Shown: in pieces, positions 16,204 to 25,337 of the stretch
Position numbering within the stretch: position 1 is the stretch's first letter
Layout of the letters: the number at the start of each line of letters is the position of its first letter
Source: DATAGF01 sp963819845
GTDB lineage: Bacteria; Actinomycetota; Thermoleophilia; Miltoncostaeales; Miltoncostaeaceae
Direction of reading: 5' to 3'
DNA length: 64,000 bases
NCBI GenBank assembly: GCA_963819845.1
Contig: CAWFXQ010000012.1
Coordinates: forward strand, 310,001-374,000
Translations under genes and position numbers: made by a program
The notes under the pieces: model-generated
Told to the model about the DNA's origin: nothing
The model's database searches: none
Seen by the model: the letters and a program-made list of their open reading frames with translations, nothing else

Positions 16204-17496
16204 GTGACGACCCTCGACGCCCTGGTGCTCGGCGCCGGCCCCGCGGGGCTCGGCGCCGCCCTCGCCCTCGCCCGCGAGGGCGCCCGCGTGGCGGTGGTCG
16301 AGGCGCGCGACGAGGTCGGGGGGCTCTGCGTCACGCGGCGGCGGGCCGGCTTCGCCTACGACGTCGGCGGCCACATCCCGTTCGTGCGCGACGCGGCGCG
16401 GCTGAGGTGGCTGGCCGACCTGCTCGGCGACGACCTGCGCCGCGTCGGCCGGCCGGTCGCCTGCGTCCGCGACGGCCGGATCGTGCGCGGGCGCTACCTC
16501 GACCAGCGGCCCGCCGCCGCGGAGCGCGACGCGCCGCGCGAGCCCGCGAACGGCGACCCCTCGGCCCGCGCGGAGCTGGCGGCCCGCGTCGGAGGAGCCT
16601 TCGTCGACCGCGTCATGCGCCCCTACCTGGAGAAGATCGACGGCGTCCCGCTGGAGCGGATCCCCGGCGAGCGCGCCCGGCGGCTGCTCCTGGACCAGGC
16701 CGCGCCCGACGGCTTCGTCTTCCCCGCCCGCGGGATCGGCCAGCTCATGGACGCGATGGCCGCGGCGGCGCGGGACGCCGGGGCGCTCCTGCGGCTGCGC
16801 ACGCGCCTCGGCGCGCTGCGGGTGCCCGGCGGCCGCATGGCGGGGGCCCGCGTCGAGGGCCCGTCCGGGGCGGAGGAGCTGCGCTCGGGCCAGGCCGTCG
16901 TGGCGATGCCGGCCGGCGCCGCGGCCCGGCTGGCCGAGCCCGCGCCGCCGCCCGCGGCGGTCCCCGAGGTGCGCATGCGCGCCGTCTGCATCGTCTACGT
17001 CGAGATCGCGGCGCCGCAGGGGCGGCTCACCCCCGAGCCCTGGATCCAGGTCGACGACCCGGCCGTGCCGTTCGCGCGGGCCTTCGAGCCCGTCAACTGG
17101 AGCTCCGAGCTGGCGCCGCCGGGGCGCACCGTGGTCGGCCTGGAGTGCTACTGCCAGGCCGATGACGGCGACCCGGTCTGGGGGCTCGACGACCGCGTCC
17201 TGGCGCGGGCCTGCGCGCGGGCGCTGGCCGAGCCGCTGGGCTGGCTCGCCGCCCCCGCCGCCGCGAGGCCCCTGGAGGTTCTGCGCCTGCCGCGCGCCTA
17301 CCCCGTGCCGGACATCGCCCAGGTGCCGGCCGTCCGGGCGCCGGCGCTGTGGCTCGACGGCATCGCCGGGGTCCACCTGGCGCCCGGGTCGGCAGTGATC
17401 GAGGCGATCGAGGCGGGCGAGCGGGCCGCAGGGGCCGCGCTGGCGGGCGAGTCCGGGCCGCGGGTGGATCCGGTCGCGGTCCCGCCGATCAGCTAG
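16204..17496 (+). CDS. FAD-dependent amine oxidase/protoporphyrinogen oxidase-like protein
   Basis: A 430-residue flavoprotein. The N-terminus is a classical dinucleotide-binding fold, LVLGAGPAGLGAALALAREG, followed by VVEARDEVGGLCVTRRRAGF and YDVGGHIPF, as in the protoporphyrinogen oxidase/phytoene desaturase group. The C-terminus has LWLDGIAGVHLAPGSAVIEA, the second FAD-contacting segment. FVDRVMRPYLEKIDGVPLER is typical of proteins that oxidise protoporphyrinogen or act on nucleotide sugars. Substrate is unknown; heme synthesis would suit the neighbourhood but is inference. I prefer the GTG at 16204 over the TTG at 16168 because it directly precedes the Rossmann strand. Confidence 0.75.
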   Translation: MTTLDALVLGAGPAGLGAALALAREGARVAVVEARDEVGGLCVTRRRAGFAYDVGGHIPFVRDAARLRWLADLLGDDLRRVGRPVACVRDGRIVRGRYLDQRPAAAERDAPREPANGDPSARAELAARVGGAFVDRVMRPYLEKIDGVPLERIPGERARRLLLDQAAPDGFVFPARGIGQLMDAMAAAARDAGALLRLRTRLGALRVPGGRMAGARVEGPSGAEELRSGQAVVAMPAGAAARLAEPAPPPAAVPEVRMRAVCIVYVEIAAPQGRLTPEPWIQVDDPAVPFARAFEPVNWSSELAPPGRTVVGLECYCQADDGDPVWGLDDRVLARACARALAEPLGWLAAPAAARPLEVLRLPRAYPVPDIAQVPAVRAPALWLDGIAGVHLAPGSAVIEAIEAGERAAGAALAGESGPRVDPVAVPPIS

Positions 17497-17656
17497 CGCC
17501 CCGAGTCGTGCGTTCGCGAGCAGGTCCCGAGCGAATCACAAGCGAGGCAAGGACGCAGATCAGGCCCAATGTCGGGAACATTGGGCCTGCCGAGGACGCA
17601 GCGTCGCGTAGTGATGCAGCCGGGAGCTGCCGCGACATGCGCGACTCGGGGCGCTA
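17494..17656. repeat. 163-bp imperfect palindrome with an 11-bp central hairpin
   Basis: The stretch between the FAD gene and glcD is a palindrome aligned without gaps around base 17575. The outer arms (TAGCGCCCCGAGTCG and its complement) match over 15 bases. The core AGGCCCAATGT / ACATTGGGCCT (17562-17572 and 17578-17588) is perfect with a 5-base loop; between them patches such as TCCCG and ATCAC still pair. It begins in the upstream gene's stop codon and ends in the -10 of glcD. It could be a REP/MITE-like element, a structured RNA or a terminator. Confidence 0.75.
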
Positions 17657-17660
17657 ACTT
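17655..17660 (+). promoter_or_regulatory. Putative -10 box of glcDEF
   Basis: TAACTT ends six bases before the GTG of glcD and overlaps the right end of the 163-bp palindrome. If active, the palindrome would lie over the -35 region. Confidence 0.4.
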
Positions 17661-17666
17661 CAGCGG

Positions 17667-19112
17667 GTGGCGACGGTCCCGGCAGCCGCGGTCTCGGAGC
17701 GCTTCGCGGCGCTGCTCGACCCCGGGCGCGTGATCGACCACCCGCTCGAGCGCCGCCTCTACGCGCGCGACGGGTCGATCGCCGAGGGCGACTGCGGCCT
17801 GGTGGTGCTGCCCGAGACCACCGCCGAGGTCGCCGCCTGCGTGCGACTGGCGGCCGAGCTGGGCCTGGCGGTGGTGCCCCGCGGCTCGGGCACCGGCCTC
17901 TGCGGCGGCGCCGTGCCGCTCGACGGCGGCGTGGTGCTCTCGGTGGCCCGCATGACCCGGGTGCTGGAGATCGACCCGGAGGTGCCGTGCGCGCGGGTGG
18001 AGCCGGGGGTCCTCAACCTCGACCTCTCGACCGCGGTGCGCCACCTGGGGCTGCACTACGCGCCCGACCCCTCCAGCCAGCAGGCCTGCTCGATCGGCGG
18101 CAACGTCGCGACCAACGCCGGCGGCCCCCACTGCCTGGCCTCGGGGGTCACGGCCCAGCACGTCCTGGGGATGGAGATCGTGCTCGGCGACGGCGCGGTG
18201 CTGCGCCTCGGCGGCACCGCCCCCGACCCGCCCGGCTACGACCTGCGCGGCTTCGTCGTGGGCGGCGAGGGGACGCTCGGGGTCGTCACCGAGGTCACCG
18301 TGCGGCTGATGCGGAACCCGCCCGAGGTGCGGACCATGCTGCTCGACTTCCCGACGGTGCGCGCCGCCGGCGAGGCGGTGGGCGGGATCATCGGCGCCGG
18401 CGTCATCCCCGCCGCGATGGAGATGATGGACCGCCGCATGACGGCCGCCGTCGAGCAGTTCGTCCACGCCGACCTCCCGGTGGACGCCGCCGCCGTGCTG
18501 CTGGTGGAGGTCGACGGCACCCCCGCGGAGGTGGCCGCCCACACCGCCGTCGTCGAGGGGGTCGGCCACGGGCACGGCGCCGGCCGGGTGCGGGTGGCGC
18601 GCGACGAGGCCGAGCGGGCCCTCTTCTGGAAGGCGCGCAAGAGCGCGTTCGGCGCGGTGGCGCGGGTCGCGCCGAACTACTACCTGCACGACTGCGTCGT
18701 GCCGCGCACGCGGCTGGTCGAGGTGCTGGAGCGCATCGAGCGGATCGCCGCGGAGCGCGACCTGATCGTGATGAACGTCTTCCACGCGGGCGACGGCAAC
18801 CTGCACCCGCTGATCGCCTTCGACCGCCGCGACGCCGAGCAGGTGGAGCGCGTCCACGCCGCGGGGAGGGAGATCATCGAGGCGTGCGTCGCGGTGGGGG
18901 GCGTGCTGTCGGGCGAGCACGGCATCGGGCTGGAGAAGCGCGACTTCATGCCGCTCACCTTCGACGCGGTCTCCCTCGCCGCCCAGGCCTGCGCCCGCGA
19001 CGCCTTCGACCCGGAGGGCCGCCTCAACCCGGCCAAGGTCCTGCCGGTCGGCAGCCGCTGCGGCGAGCTCGTGCTCGACGCCGGCTCGCTCCCCCCGGGG
19101 ACCTGGCTGTGA
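17667..19112 (+). CDS. glcD: Glycolate oxidase FAD subunit GlcD
   Basis: A 481-residue FAD-linked oxidase (FAD_binding_4 then FAD-oxidase C domain). The FAD site is clear: VVPRGSGTGLCGGAVPL near 70-86 and SIGGNVATNAGGPHCL near 145. The C-terminal domain has VMNVFHAGDGNLHPLI and GEHGIGLEKRDFM, the substrate and flavin region of the glycolate/D-lactate dehydrogenase group. With GlcE and GlcF it would oxidise glycolate to glyoxylate and pass electrons to the quinone pool. A D-lactate or related 2-hydroxyacid is an alternative. First gene of glcDEF; overlaps glcE by four bases. Confidence 0.92.
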   Translation: MATVPAAAVSERFAALLDPGRVIDHPLERRLYARDGSIAEGDCGLVVLPETTAEVAACVRLAAELGLAVVPRGSGTGLCGGAVPLDGGVVLSVARMTRVLEIDPEVPCARVEPGVLNLDLSTAVRHLGLHYAPDPSSQQACSIGGNVATNAGGPHCLASGVTAQHVLGMEIVLGDGAVLRLGGTAPDPPGYDLRGFVVGGEGTLGVVTEVTVRLMRNPPEVRTMLLDFPTVRAAGEAVGGIIGAGVIPAAMEMMDRRMTAAVEQFVHADLPVDAAAVLLVEVDGTPAEVAAHTAVVEGVGHGHGAGRVRVARDEAERALFWKARKSAFGAVARVAPNYYLHDCVVPRTRLVEVLERIERIAAERDLIVMNVFHAGDGNLHPLIAFDRRDAEQVERVHAAGREIIEACVAVGGVLSGEHGIGLEKRDFMPLTFDAVSLAAQACARDAFDPEGRLNPAKVLPVGSRCGELVLDAGSLPPGTWL

Positions 19113-20164
19113 CCGAGGTCCTCTCCCCGGCCTCGCCCGCCGAGGCGGCCGCGGCCCTGGCCGACGCGACGGCGGCGGAGGCCTCCGTGACCGTGGTCGG
19201 CGGCGGCACCCGCTCGCGGCGGGGCCGGCCGGCGCCGGCGCCCGATCGCGAGCTGCGCACCGCCGGCATGCGCGCGGTGGTCGCCCACGAGCCCGCCGAC
19301 CTCACCGTGACCGTCGAGGCCGGGCTGCCGGCGGCCGACCTGGCCGACCTGGCCGCCTCGGCCGGACAGAGCTGGCCCCAGGCCGACGTCCGCCCCGGCT
19401 CGACGGTGGGCGGGGTCCTGGCGGCGGCGGCCAGCGGGCGGCGGCGGCTGCGCATGGGGGCGGTGCGCGACTCGTTGCTGGAGGTGGTGCTGGCCACCGG
19501 CGACGGCCGGCTCGTGACCGGCGGGGGGCGGACCGTGAAGGGGGTCGCGGGCTACGACGTGCCCCGGCTGGCGGTCGGCTCGCTCGGGACGCTCGGGGTG
19601 ATCGTCCAGGCGACGCTCAAGCTGTGGCCCATCCCCGCCGCGGCGGGCTGGTTCGGCGCCGAGGGCCCGCTGCCCGACCGGCTCGCGGCGGCCGCCCGGG
19701 CGCTCGCCGGCCCGGCCCGCCCCGCGTCGGTGCTGCTGGGGCCGGGGACGGTCGCCGTGGAGCTGATCGGGCCCGAGGAGGACGTGCGCGCCCCCGAGGG
19801 GATGGCGCCCCTGTCCGGCCCGCCGCCCGAGCCGGCGGGCCGGGGGCTGCTGGAGGCGGGCGTGCCGCCCCCGCGGCTCGGCGCGCTGGCCGCCCGCCTC
19901 GAGGATGCGGGCCTCGCCTACGAGGCGCGCATGGGCGTCGGCACCTGCACGATCGCCGTCGCGAGCGCCGAGGACGTCGCCCGCGCCCGGGCCGTCGCGG
20001 TCGAGCTCGGCGGCCACGCCCAGGTCGTCGACGGCCCGGACGACCTGCGCACCGACCCCTGGGGGCCGCCGCCGCCCGGCCTTGACCTGATGCGGCGCCT
20101 GCGCGACGCGTTCGACCCGGCCGGCGTCCTCAACCGCGGGATGCTGCTGTGGGAGGCGCCGTGA
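19109..20164 (+). CDS. glcE: Glycolate oxidase FAD-binding subunit GlcE
   Basis: A 351-residue second FAD-binding subunit. It has a shorter FAD_binding_4 domain: VTVVGGGTRSRRGRPAP, then RPGSTVGGVLAAAASGRRRL and VAGYDVPRLAVGSLGTLGVI. The C-terminal cap is reduced compared with GlcD, as usual for GlcE, and ends in LRDAFDPAGVLNRG. The GTG overlaps the glcD stop (GTGA) and the gene itself ends in a GTGA overlap with glcF, so the three are translationally coupled. It contributes to the membrane-associated GlcDEF complex. Confidence 0.9.
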   Translation: MTEVLSPASPAEAAAALADATAAEASVTVVGGGTRSRRGRPAPAPDRELRTAGMRAVVAHEPADLTVTVEAGLPAADLADLAASAGQSWPQADVRPGSTVGGVLAAAASGRRRLRMGAVRDSLLEVVLATGDGRLVTGGGRTVKGVAGYDVPRLAVGSLGTLGVIVQATLKLWPIPAAAGWFGAEGPLPDRLAAAARALAGPARPASVLLGPGTVAVELIGPEEDVRAPEGMAPLSGPPPEPAGRGLLEAGVPPPRLGALAARLEDAGLAYEARMGVGTCTIAVASAEDVARARAVAVELGGHAQVVDGPDDLRTDPWGPPPPGLDLMRRLRDAFDPAGVLNRGMLLWEAP

Positions 20165-21363
20165 CGACGGCCGCCCGCTGGGACCCGCGGCTGCCCGCGC
20201 CCGCCACCGACGACGTGGTCAAGTGCGTGGCGTGCGGCCTCTGCCTGCCCCACTGCCCCACCTTCCGGCTCACCGGCCGGGAGACCGCCTCGCCGCGCGG
20301 GCGCATCGCCGCCATGCGGGCCGTGGAGGAGGGCCACGCCACCGTCGACGCCTCCTTCACCACGATGATGGACGAGTGCCTGGCATGCCGGGCCTGCGAG
20401 GCGGCGTGCCCCAGCGGGGTGCCCTTCGGCCGCATGATCGAGGCCGCCCGGGCCCAGGCCGAGCCCACCCGGGCCGTCCCCGTCCGAGGGCTCAAGCGCG
20501 CCGGCCTCGCCGGGGTGCTGCCGCGCCGGCGCCTGGTGCTCGCCTCGGGCTGGCTGCTCGCCGCCGCGCGCGCGCTGCGCCTCGACCGGCTGGCGCCGCC
20601 GGCCCAGCGCGCCTCCACGCCGCCCGCGACCCTACGCGAGATGCTGCGCCCGATCCCCGACCGGCTGGGCACCGGGCCCACCGCCGTCGTGCTGTCGGGC
20701 TGCGTCATGGACGTCGCCTTCCGCCCGGCCCAGCGGGCCACGATGCGCGCCGTCGCCGCGGCCGGCCACCGGGCCGTCCGCACCGCCCCCGGCGGCTGCT
20801 GCGGGGCGCTTGCGATGCACCACGGCCAGCCCGAGGCGGCCAGGGCGATGGCGCGGGAGCGGATCCCCGAGCTCGAGGCCGGCGAGATCGTCGTGGTCAA
20901 CGCCTCCGGCTGCAGCGCCCACGTGCGGACCTACGGCGAGCTGCTGGCGGGCGACCCCGCCTGGGCCGAGCGGGCCGAGCGCGTGGCGGCGAAGGTCGTC
21001 GACCTGATCGAGCTGGAGCTGCCCGAGCGCGACCGCGGCCTGGGGCGGGTGGCCGTGCACGACGCCTGCCACCACCTGCACGCCCAGGGCCTCGAGCCGC
21101 GGGCCATGCTCGCCCGCGCCGGCGCGCGGTGCGTCGACCTGGGCGACGGCGGGCGCTGCTGCGGGGCGGCCGGCCTTTACAGCGTCCTGCAGCCCGAGCT
21201 GGCCGGGCGCCTCCGTCGCCAGAAGGCCGAGGCGATCGCCGCGGCGGGCGCCCCGGTGGTGGCCGTGGCGAACCCCGGCTGCGCGATCCAGATCGCCGCG
21301 GGCCTCGACGAGATCGGCTCCACGATCCGGGTCGCCCACCCCGCCGAGCTGGTGGCGCCGTAG
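20161..21363 (+). CDS. glcF: Glycolate oxidase iron-sulfur subunit GlcF
   Basis: A 400-residue iron-sulfur protein. Two 4Fe-4S motifs are near the N-terminus: Cys22, 25, 28, 32 in CVACGLCLPHCP and Cys73, 76, 79, 83 in CLACRACEAACP. Two CCG domains follow, with APGGCCGALAMHHGQPE and GGRCCGAAGLYS, as in heterodisulfide-reductase-like electron carriers. It links the flavin subunits to quinone. The GTG at 20161 (GTGA overlap with glcE) is chosen over the GTG at 20149. Last gene of the operon; convergent with the VWA gene. Confidence 0.93.
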   Translation: MTTAARWDPRLPAPATDDVVKCVACGLCLPHCPTFRLTGRETASPRGRIAAMRAVEEGHATVDASFTTMMDECLACRACEAACPSGVPFGRMIEAARAQAEPTRAVPVRGLKRAGLAGVLPRRRLVLASGWLLAAARALRLDRLAPPAQRASTPPATLREMLRPIPDRLGTGPTAVVLSGCVMDVAFRPAQRATMRAVAAAGHRAVRTAPGGCCGALAMHHGQPEAARAMARERIPELEAGEIVVVNASGCSAHVRTYGELLAGDPAWAERAERVAAKVVDLIELELPERDRGLGRVAVHDACHHLHAQGLEPRAMLARAGARCVDLGDGGRCCGAAGLYSVLQPELAGRLRRQKAEAIAAAGAPVVAVANPGCAIQIAAGLDEIGSTIRVAHPAELVAP

Positions 21364-21455
21364 AGGACCACCTCGTCGGCTGACGGGCGTCAGGGCCCCC
21401 GGACGAGGGCGGTCATGGGACCTCCCTCGACTCGCCCGAGGGTAGGTCGGCGGCC

Positions 21456-22439
21456 TTACGCCCCCGTGACGCGGGCCCCCGCGCCCACCCGCGGCGGCCG
21501 CGGCCGCGCGAGGCCGGCCAGGAGCGCCGCCAGCAGCAGCAGGGCGACGGCGAGGCCGGCCGCCCAGACCGACAGCTCGCGGAGCTCGTCGACCGGGGCG
21601 ACGATCGAGCCGATGTCGGCGAAGACCGCGCGCAGGTCGTCGGTGGTCGTGCTCTGGGCGAAGACGCCGCCGGTCTGGGTGGCCATGGCGGCCAGGGTCT
21701 CGGCCGGCAGGGGCTGGTCGGGCCGGCCGGGGTCGTCGCCGAGCAGGATCGGGTAGACGGGCACGCCCTCCGCGGCGGCGCGCTGGGCGGCGGCCTCGGG
21801 CGAGGTGGCGCGGCGGATCGAGTTGGCGCCGTCGGTGAGGACCAGGATGCGGCCGGGGGAGTCGGAGGGGTCGGCGGGCGGGGGCTCCTGGACGGCCCCG
21901 GCCGCCTGGAGGGCGGTGAGCGACACGGCGACCGCCTCGCCCAGCGCGGTGCCCACGCGCGTCTGCGTGATGCCCTCGAGGGCCCGGCGCACCTCGTCAC
22001 GGTCGTCGGTGGGGGCCAGGATCACGTTCGCCCGGTCGGCGAAGGTCGTGATGCCCACCGCGGTGTCGTCGGGCGCCTCGTCGAGGAAGCGCCCGGCGGC
22101 GTCGATCGCGGCCGCGAGGCGGTTCGGCGGCAGGTCGGTCGCCGTCATCGAGTCGGAGACGTCGAGGGTGATCATGACGGTGCTGCGCTGCTCCTCGCCG
22201 GTCCGCTCGACCGACGGGCGGGCCAGCGCGACGATGCCCGCTCCCACGGCCAGCAGCGCGACGACGGCCGCCGCTCCGCGCAGCCACGGGACGCGCCCGC
22301 CGGGCGCGACGGCCATCACCCCCGGCTCGGCCCAGGCGGCCGCGGCGCGGTGGCGCCCCCGCGCCCACATCACCAGGCCCGCCGCGAGGACGGGCAGCGC
22401 GAGCAGGGCCCAGAGCCAGTCCGGCGACTGGAACGTCAC
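21456..22439 (-). CDS. VWA-domain membrane protein (BatA/BatB-like)
   Basis: A 327-residue protein with N-terminal helices (WLWALLALPVLAAGLVMWA and VVALLAVGAGIVALA), a von Willebrand A domain with MIDAS DVSDSMTATD, and a C-terminal helix. This is the Bat/Aerotolerance-type layout, with the VWA domain outside the membrane. The GTG at 22439 overlaps the stop of the preceding VWA gene by four bases and is preferred to the ATG 24 bases earlier. Last gene of moxR-DUF58-VWA-VWA. Function in such clusters is MoxR-assisted assembly or quality control of an envelope or metal enzyme; the client is unknown. Confidence 0.87.
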   Translation of the reverse strand: MTFQSPDWLWALLALPVLAAGLVMWARGRHRAAAAWAEPGVMAVAPGGRVPWLRGAAAVVALLAVGAGIVALARPSVERTGEEQRSTVMITLDVSDSMTATDLPPNRLAAAIDAAGRFLDEAPDDTAVGITTFADRANVILAPTDDRDEVRRALEGITQTRVGTALGEAVAVSLTALQAAGAVQEPPPADPSDSPGRILVLTDGANSIRRATSPEAAAQRAAAEGVPVYPILLGDDPGRPDQPLPAETLAAMATQTGGVFAQSTTTDDLRAVFADIGSIVAPVDELRELSVWAAGLAVALLLLAALLAGLARPRPPRVGAGARVTGA

Positions 22440-23377
22440 GACAGCCTCGGGCCGAAGCGCCACGCCGCGAGGCCCGCGAGCACCAGCAGGCCCGCGGCGA
22501 TGCCGGCCGGCCAGCCGGTCACCTCGGTCCGCACCCGCTCGGTGCCGATGAAGGAGCCCAGCTGCTCATAGACCTCCCGGACCTCCCCGGCGTCGCGGCT
22601 CTCGTAGGCCTGGCCGCCGGTCGACTCGGCCAGGGCCGCCATCCCCTCGATGTCGGGGGGCACACGCTGCCCGTTGGGCAGCACCCCGTCGATGGTCCCG
22701 AGCGACACCGTGAAGACCGGCACGCCCGCCTGGGACGCCTGCTCGGCGGCGAGCGACGGCGGCAGGCCGACCGTGGTCGCGCCGTCCGACAGCACCACGA
22801 TGCGCGCGGCCTCGAGCGGCGCGCCCTCCTCGGCGACGCCCTGGCTCGCCCGGATCGCGTCGAGCGACGCGACCACGGCCTCGCCGACGGCGGTCGCGCC
22901 GTCGGGGACGAGGCTCTCGATGGCGCGTCCGAGGGCCTCGCGGTCGGTCGTCGGGGCGACGAGCAGGTTGGCGCGTCCGTTGAAGCTGACCAGCCCCACC
23001 TGGTACTGGCGCGGCACCTCCTCGGCGAAGGTCAGCGCCGCGTCCTGGGCGGCGCGCAGGCGGTACGGCGAGACGTCGGCGGCCGCCATCGACCCCGAGA
23101 CGTCGATGACCAGCATGATCGTCGCCCGCTCCCGCGGCTGGGCGCGATCGACCTCGGGCCGCGCGAGCGCGAAGGCCAGCCCGACCAGCGCCAGCAGCGC
23201 GAGGGCCAGGGGCAGGTGGCGGCGCATCCGCGGCCCGGGGTCGGCGCGGGCGACGATGTCGAGGTCGGGGTAGGGGATCCCCGGCGCGGGCCGGCGGCGG
23301 CGCCACCAGACGACTGCGGCCGCGGCCAGCGGCACCGCCAGCAGGGCGAGCAGGAAGAGGGGCTGCTGGAAGCTCAT
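22436..23377 (-). CDS. VWA-domain membrane protein (BatA-like)
   Basis: A 313-residue paralogue of its downstream neighbour: two N-terminal hydrophobic segments, a VWA domain with perfect MIDAS DVSGSMAA plus the Thr of DGATAVGEA, and one C-terminal helix (AAGLLVLAGLAAWRFG). The N-terminal FLLALLAVPLAAAAVVWWRRRR resembles the BatA signature region. It overlaps DUF58 upstream by four bases and the second VWA gene downstream. Two VWA genes in tandem are standard in this cluster type. Confidence 0.9.
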   Translation of the reverse strand: MSFQQPLFLLALLAVPLAAAAVVWWRRRRPAPGIPYPDLDIVARADPGPRMRRHLPLALALLALVGLAFALARPEVDRAQPRERATIMLVIDVSGSMAAADVSPYRLRAAQDAALTFAEEVPRQYQVGLVSFNGRANLLVAPTTDREALGRAIESLVPDGATAVGEAVVASLDAIRASQGVAEEGAPLEAARIVVLSDGATTVGLPPSLAAEQASQAGVPVFTVSLGTIDGVLPNGQRVPPDIEGMAALAESTGGQAYESRDAGEVREVYEQLGSFIGTERVRTEVTGWPAGIAAGLLVLAGLAAWRFGPRLS

Positions 23378-24288
23378 GAGGCCCGGCGCCTGCGGACGGG
23401 CCGCCCGAGCGAGCGGGCGAGCGGCAGCACCCAGTCGCGGCCGGTCTCGGCGATCACGTGCCGCGCCCCCGAGCGGGCGAGCATCGCCTCGCGGGCGCGG
23501 TCGGTCGCCTCGACGGCCGCGGCGAAGCGGTCCTGGAAGCGCGGGTCGGCCGTGTCGACCAATCGCCGGCGGCCGGTCTCGAGGTCGCGCAGCTCCACCG
23601 GGCCGATGCGCGGGATCTCGCGCTCGCGGCGGTCGCGCAGCTCGATGGCGATGACGTCGTGGCGGCGCCCGAGGCCGCCGATGGCGCGCTCGAGGCCGGG
23701 CTGGAGGGGGAAGTCGGAGATCAGCACGACCGCCCCGCGGTGCCGGGCGATGCGGCCGAGCGAGGTGATGGCGCGGACCAGGTCGGTGCGGCCGCCGGCC
23801 TCGGGGGCCGGGGCGAGCGCGTCAACGGCGGCGATCGCGGCGATCAGGCCGCGCCGGTCGGCGCGCGGCTGGCGCACCAGGTCGAGGTCGCCCACGCGGG
23901 TGGCCACCACGCCCAGCCGGTCGCCGCGGCGGCGCATGACGATGCCGAGGCCGGCCAGCACCTCGCGCGCGAGCTCGTCCTTGGTCTGGCCCAGCGTGCC
24001 GAAGGCCATGGAGGGCGACCGGTCAACCAGCGCCCACGCCGTCAGCACGGGCTCGATCTCGGGAACGCGCACCATGGGCTCGCCGGACCGCGCGCTGAGG
24101 GGCCAGTCAACCCAGCGCACGTCGTCGCCGGCCTCGTAGGCCCGCGTGAGCGACGCCTCGCCGCCGGGGCCCGGGCGGCGCCCGCGCCGCTCGCCCTGCA
24201 GCAGGCCGTCGAGCCTCCGCGCGACGCGCAGCTCGACGCGCCGCAGCACCGCCTCGGGGCTGGTGCGGCTAGGCGACGGAGCGCCCAC
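23374..24288 (-). CDS. DUF58 domain protein
   Basis: A 304-residue member of the DUF58 family, which has a degenerate VWA-like fold. The diagnostic segment is YEAGDDVRWVDWPLSARSGE (family pattern: xY..GDD.R.IDW..sAR), followed by VDRSPSMAFGT in place of a full MIDAS. No membrane helix is evident. It starts with a GTG 20 bases inside the end of moxR and overlaps the VWA gene, so it is tightly coupled. DUF58 proteins accompany MoxR ATPases and are thought to bridge ATPase and VWA partners. Confidence 0.9.
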   Translation of the reverse strand: MGAPSPSRTSPEAVLRRVELRVARRLDGLLQGERRGRRPGPGGEASLTRAYEAGDDVRWVDWPLSARSGEPMVRVPEIEPVLTAWALVDRSPSMAFGTLGQTKDELAREVLAGLGIVMRRRGDRLGVVATRVGDLDLVRQPRADRRGLIAAIAAVDALAPAPEAGGRTDLVRAITSLGRIARHRGAVVLISDFPLQPGLERAIGGLGRRHDVIAIELRDRREREIPRIGPVELRDLETGRRRLVDTADPRFQDRFAAAVEATDRAREAMLARSGARHVIAETGRDWVLPLARSLGRPVRRRRAS

Positions 24289-25303
24289 TGCCGAGCTCGA
24301 CGTCGGGCTGCGGGACGGCGTCGATGATCGCGTCGAGCACCTGGTCGGGCCTCACGTCGGCCGCCAGGGCCTCGTACGAGAGCACCACCCGGTGCCGCAG
24401 CACGTCGTGGAAGAGGCTGTGGACGTCCTCGGGCATCACGTAGTTGCGCCCGCGGATCACGGCGAGCGCGCGCCCGCCGCGGATCAGGGCCAGCGACGCC
24501 CGCGGGGAGCCGCCGAGGTCGAGGTAGGGGTCGAGGTCGCCGAGGCCCTCGTGGGCCGGCTCGCGGGTGGCGTTGACCAGGCGCACCGCGTATTGGCGCA
24601 CCCGGTGGTCAACGAACACCGCGTCGGCCGTCTCCTGGAGCTCGATGATCTGAGCCGGGTCGAGCAGCTGGCGCGGCCGGGGCGGGTCGGAGGCCATGCG
24701 GCGCACGATCTCCTCCTCGTCGGAGACCGAGGGGTAGCCGACGATCAGCTTCATGGCGAAGCGGTCAACCTGGGCCTCGGGCAGCGGGTAGACGCCCTCG
24801 CTCTCGATCGGGTTCTGGGTGGCGAGCACGAAGAAGGGCTGCGGCGTGGGGTGGGTCTCCCCGGCGATGCTGGCGTGCCCCTCCGCCATGACCTCCAGCA
24901 GGGCCGACTGCACCTTCGCCGGCGCCCGGTTGATCTCGTCGGCGAGCACGAAGTTGGCGAACACCGGCCCCAGGCGGGTCGTGAACTCGCCGTGGCGGTC
25001 GAGCACCTGGCCGCCGACGACGTCGGACGGGACCAGGTCGGGCGTGAACTGGATGCGGTGGAAGCGCCCGCCGCAGACCCGCGAGACCGTCTCCAGCGTC
25101 AGGGTCTTCGCGAGGCCGGGGACGCCCTCCAGCAGCACGTGGCCGCGCGAGAGGAGCGACACGAGCACGCGGTCGAGCAGGCGGTCCTGCCCCACCACCA
25201 CCCGCCGCAGCTCGTAGAGCACGGCCTCCATCCTCTCGCGAGGCGAGGCGCTCGCGGTCGGGACCCCCGTGGGCTCGCCGCGCTCGAGGGTGTGGTCGTC
25301 CAT
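24269..25303 (-). CDS. MoxR-family AAA+ ATPase
   Basis: A 344-residue AAA+ chaperone-like ATPase. It has Walker A GVPGLAKT (60-67), Walker B and following FVLADEINRAPAKVQSALLE, sensor-1 region FFVLATQNPIESEG, and the arginine-finger segment EAQVDRFAMKL. It heads the moxR-DUF58-VWA-VWA operon. I prefer the ATG at 25303, with AGGA ten bases upstream, over the GTG nine bases earlier. MoxR proteins use ATP to remodel partner complexes that contain VWA proteins; the substrate is not deducible. Confidence 0.92.
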   Translation of the reverse strand: MDDHTLERGEPTGVPTASASPRERMEAVLYELRRVVVGQDRLLDRVLVSLLSRGHVLLEGVPGLAKTLTLETVSRVCGGRFHRIQFTPDLVPSDVVGGQVLDRHGEFTTRLGPVFANFVLADEINRAPAKVQSALLEVMAEGHASIAGETHPTPQPFFVLATQNPIESEGVYPLPEAQVDRFAMKLIVGYPSVSDEEEIVRRMASDPPRPRQLLDPAQIIELQETADAVFVDHRVRQYAVRLVNATREPAHEGLGDLDPYLDLGGSPRASLALIRGGRALAVIRGRNYVMPEDVHSLFHDVLRHRVVLSYEALAADVRPDQVLDAIIDAVPQPDVELGSGRSVA

Positions 25304-25337
25304 CGCGTGCACGTCCTTCCGGTGGATGCGGTTCTGG

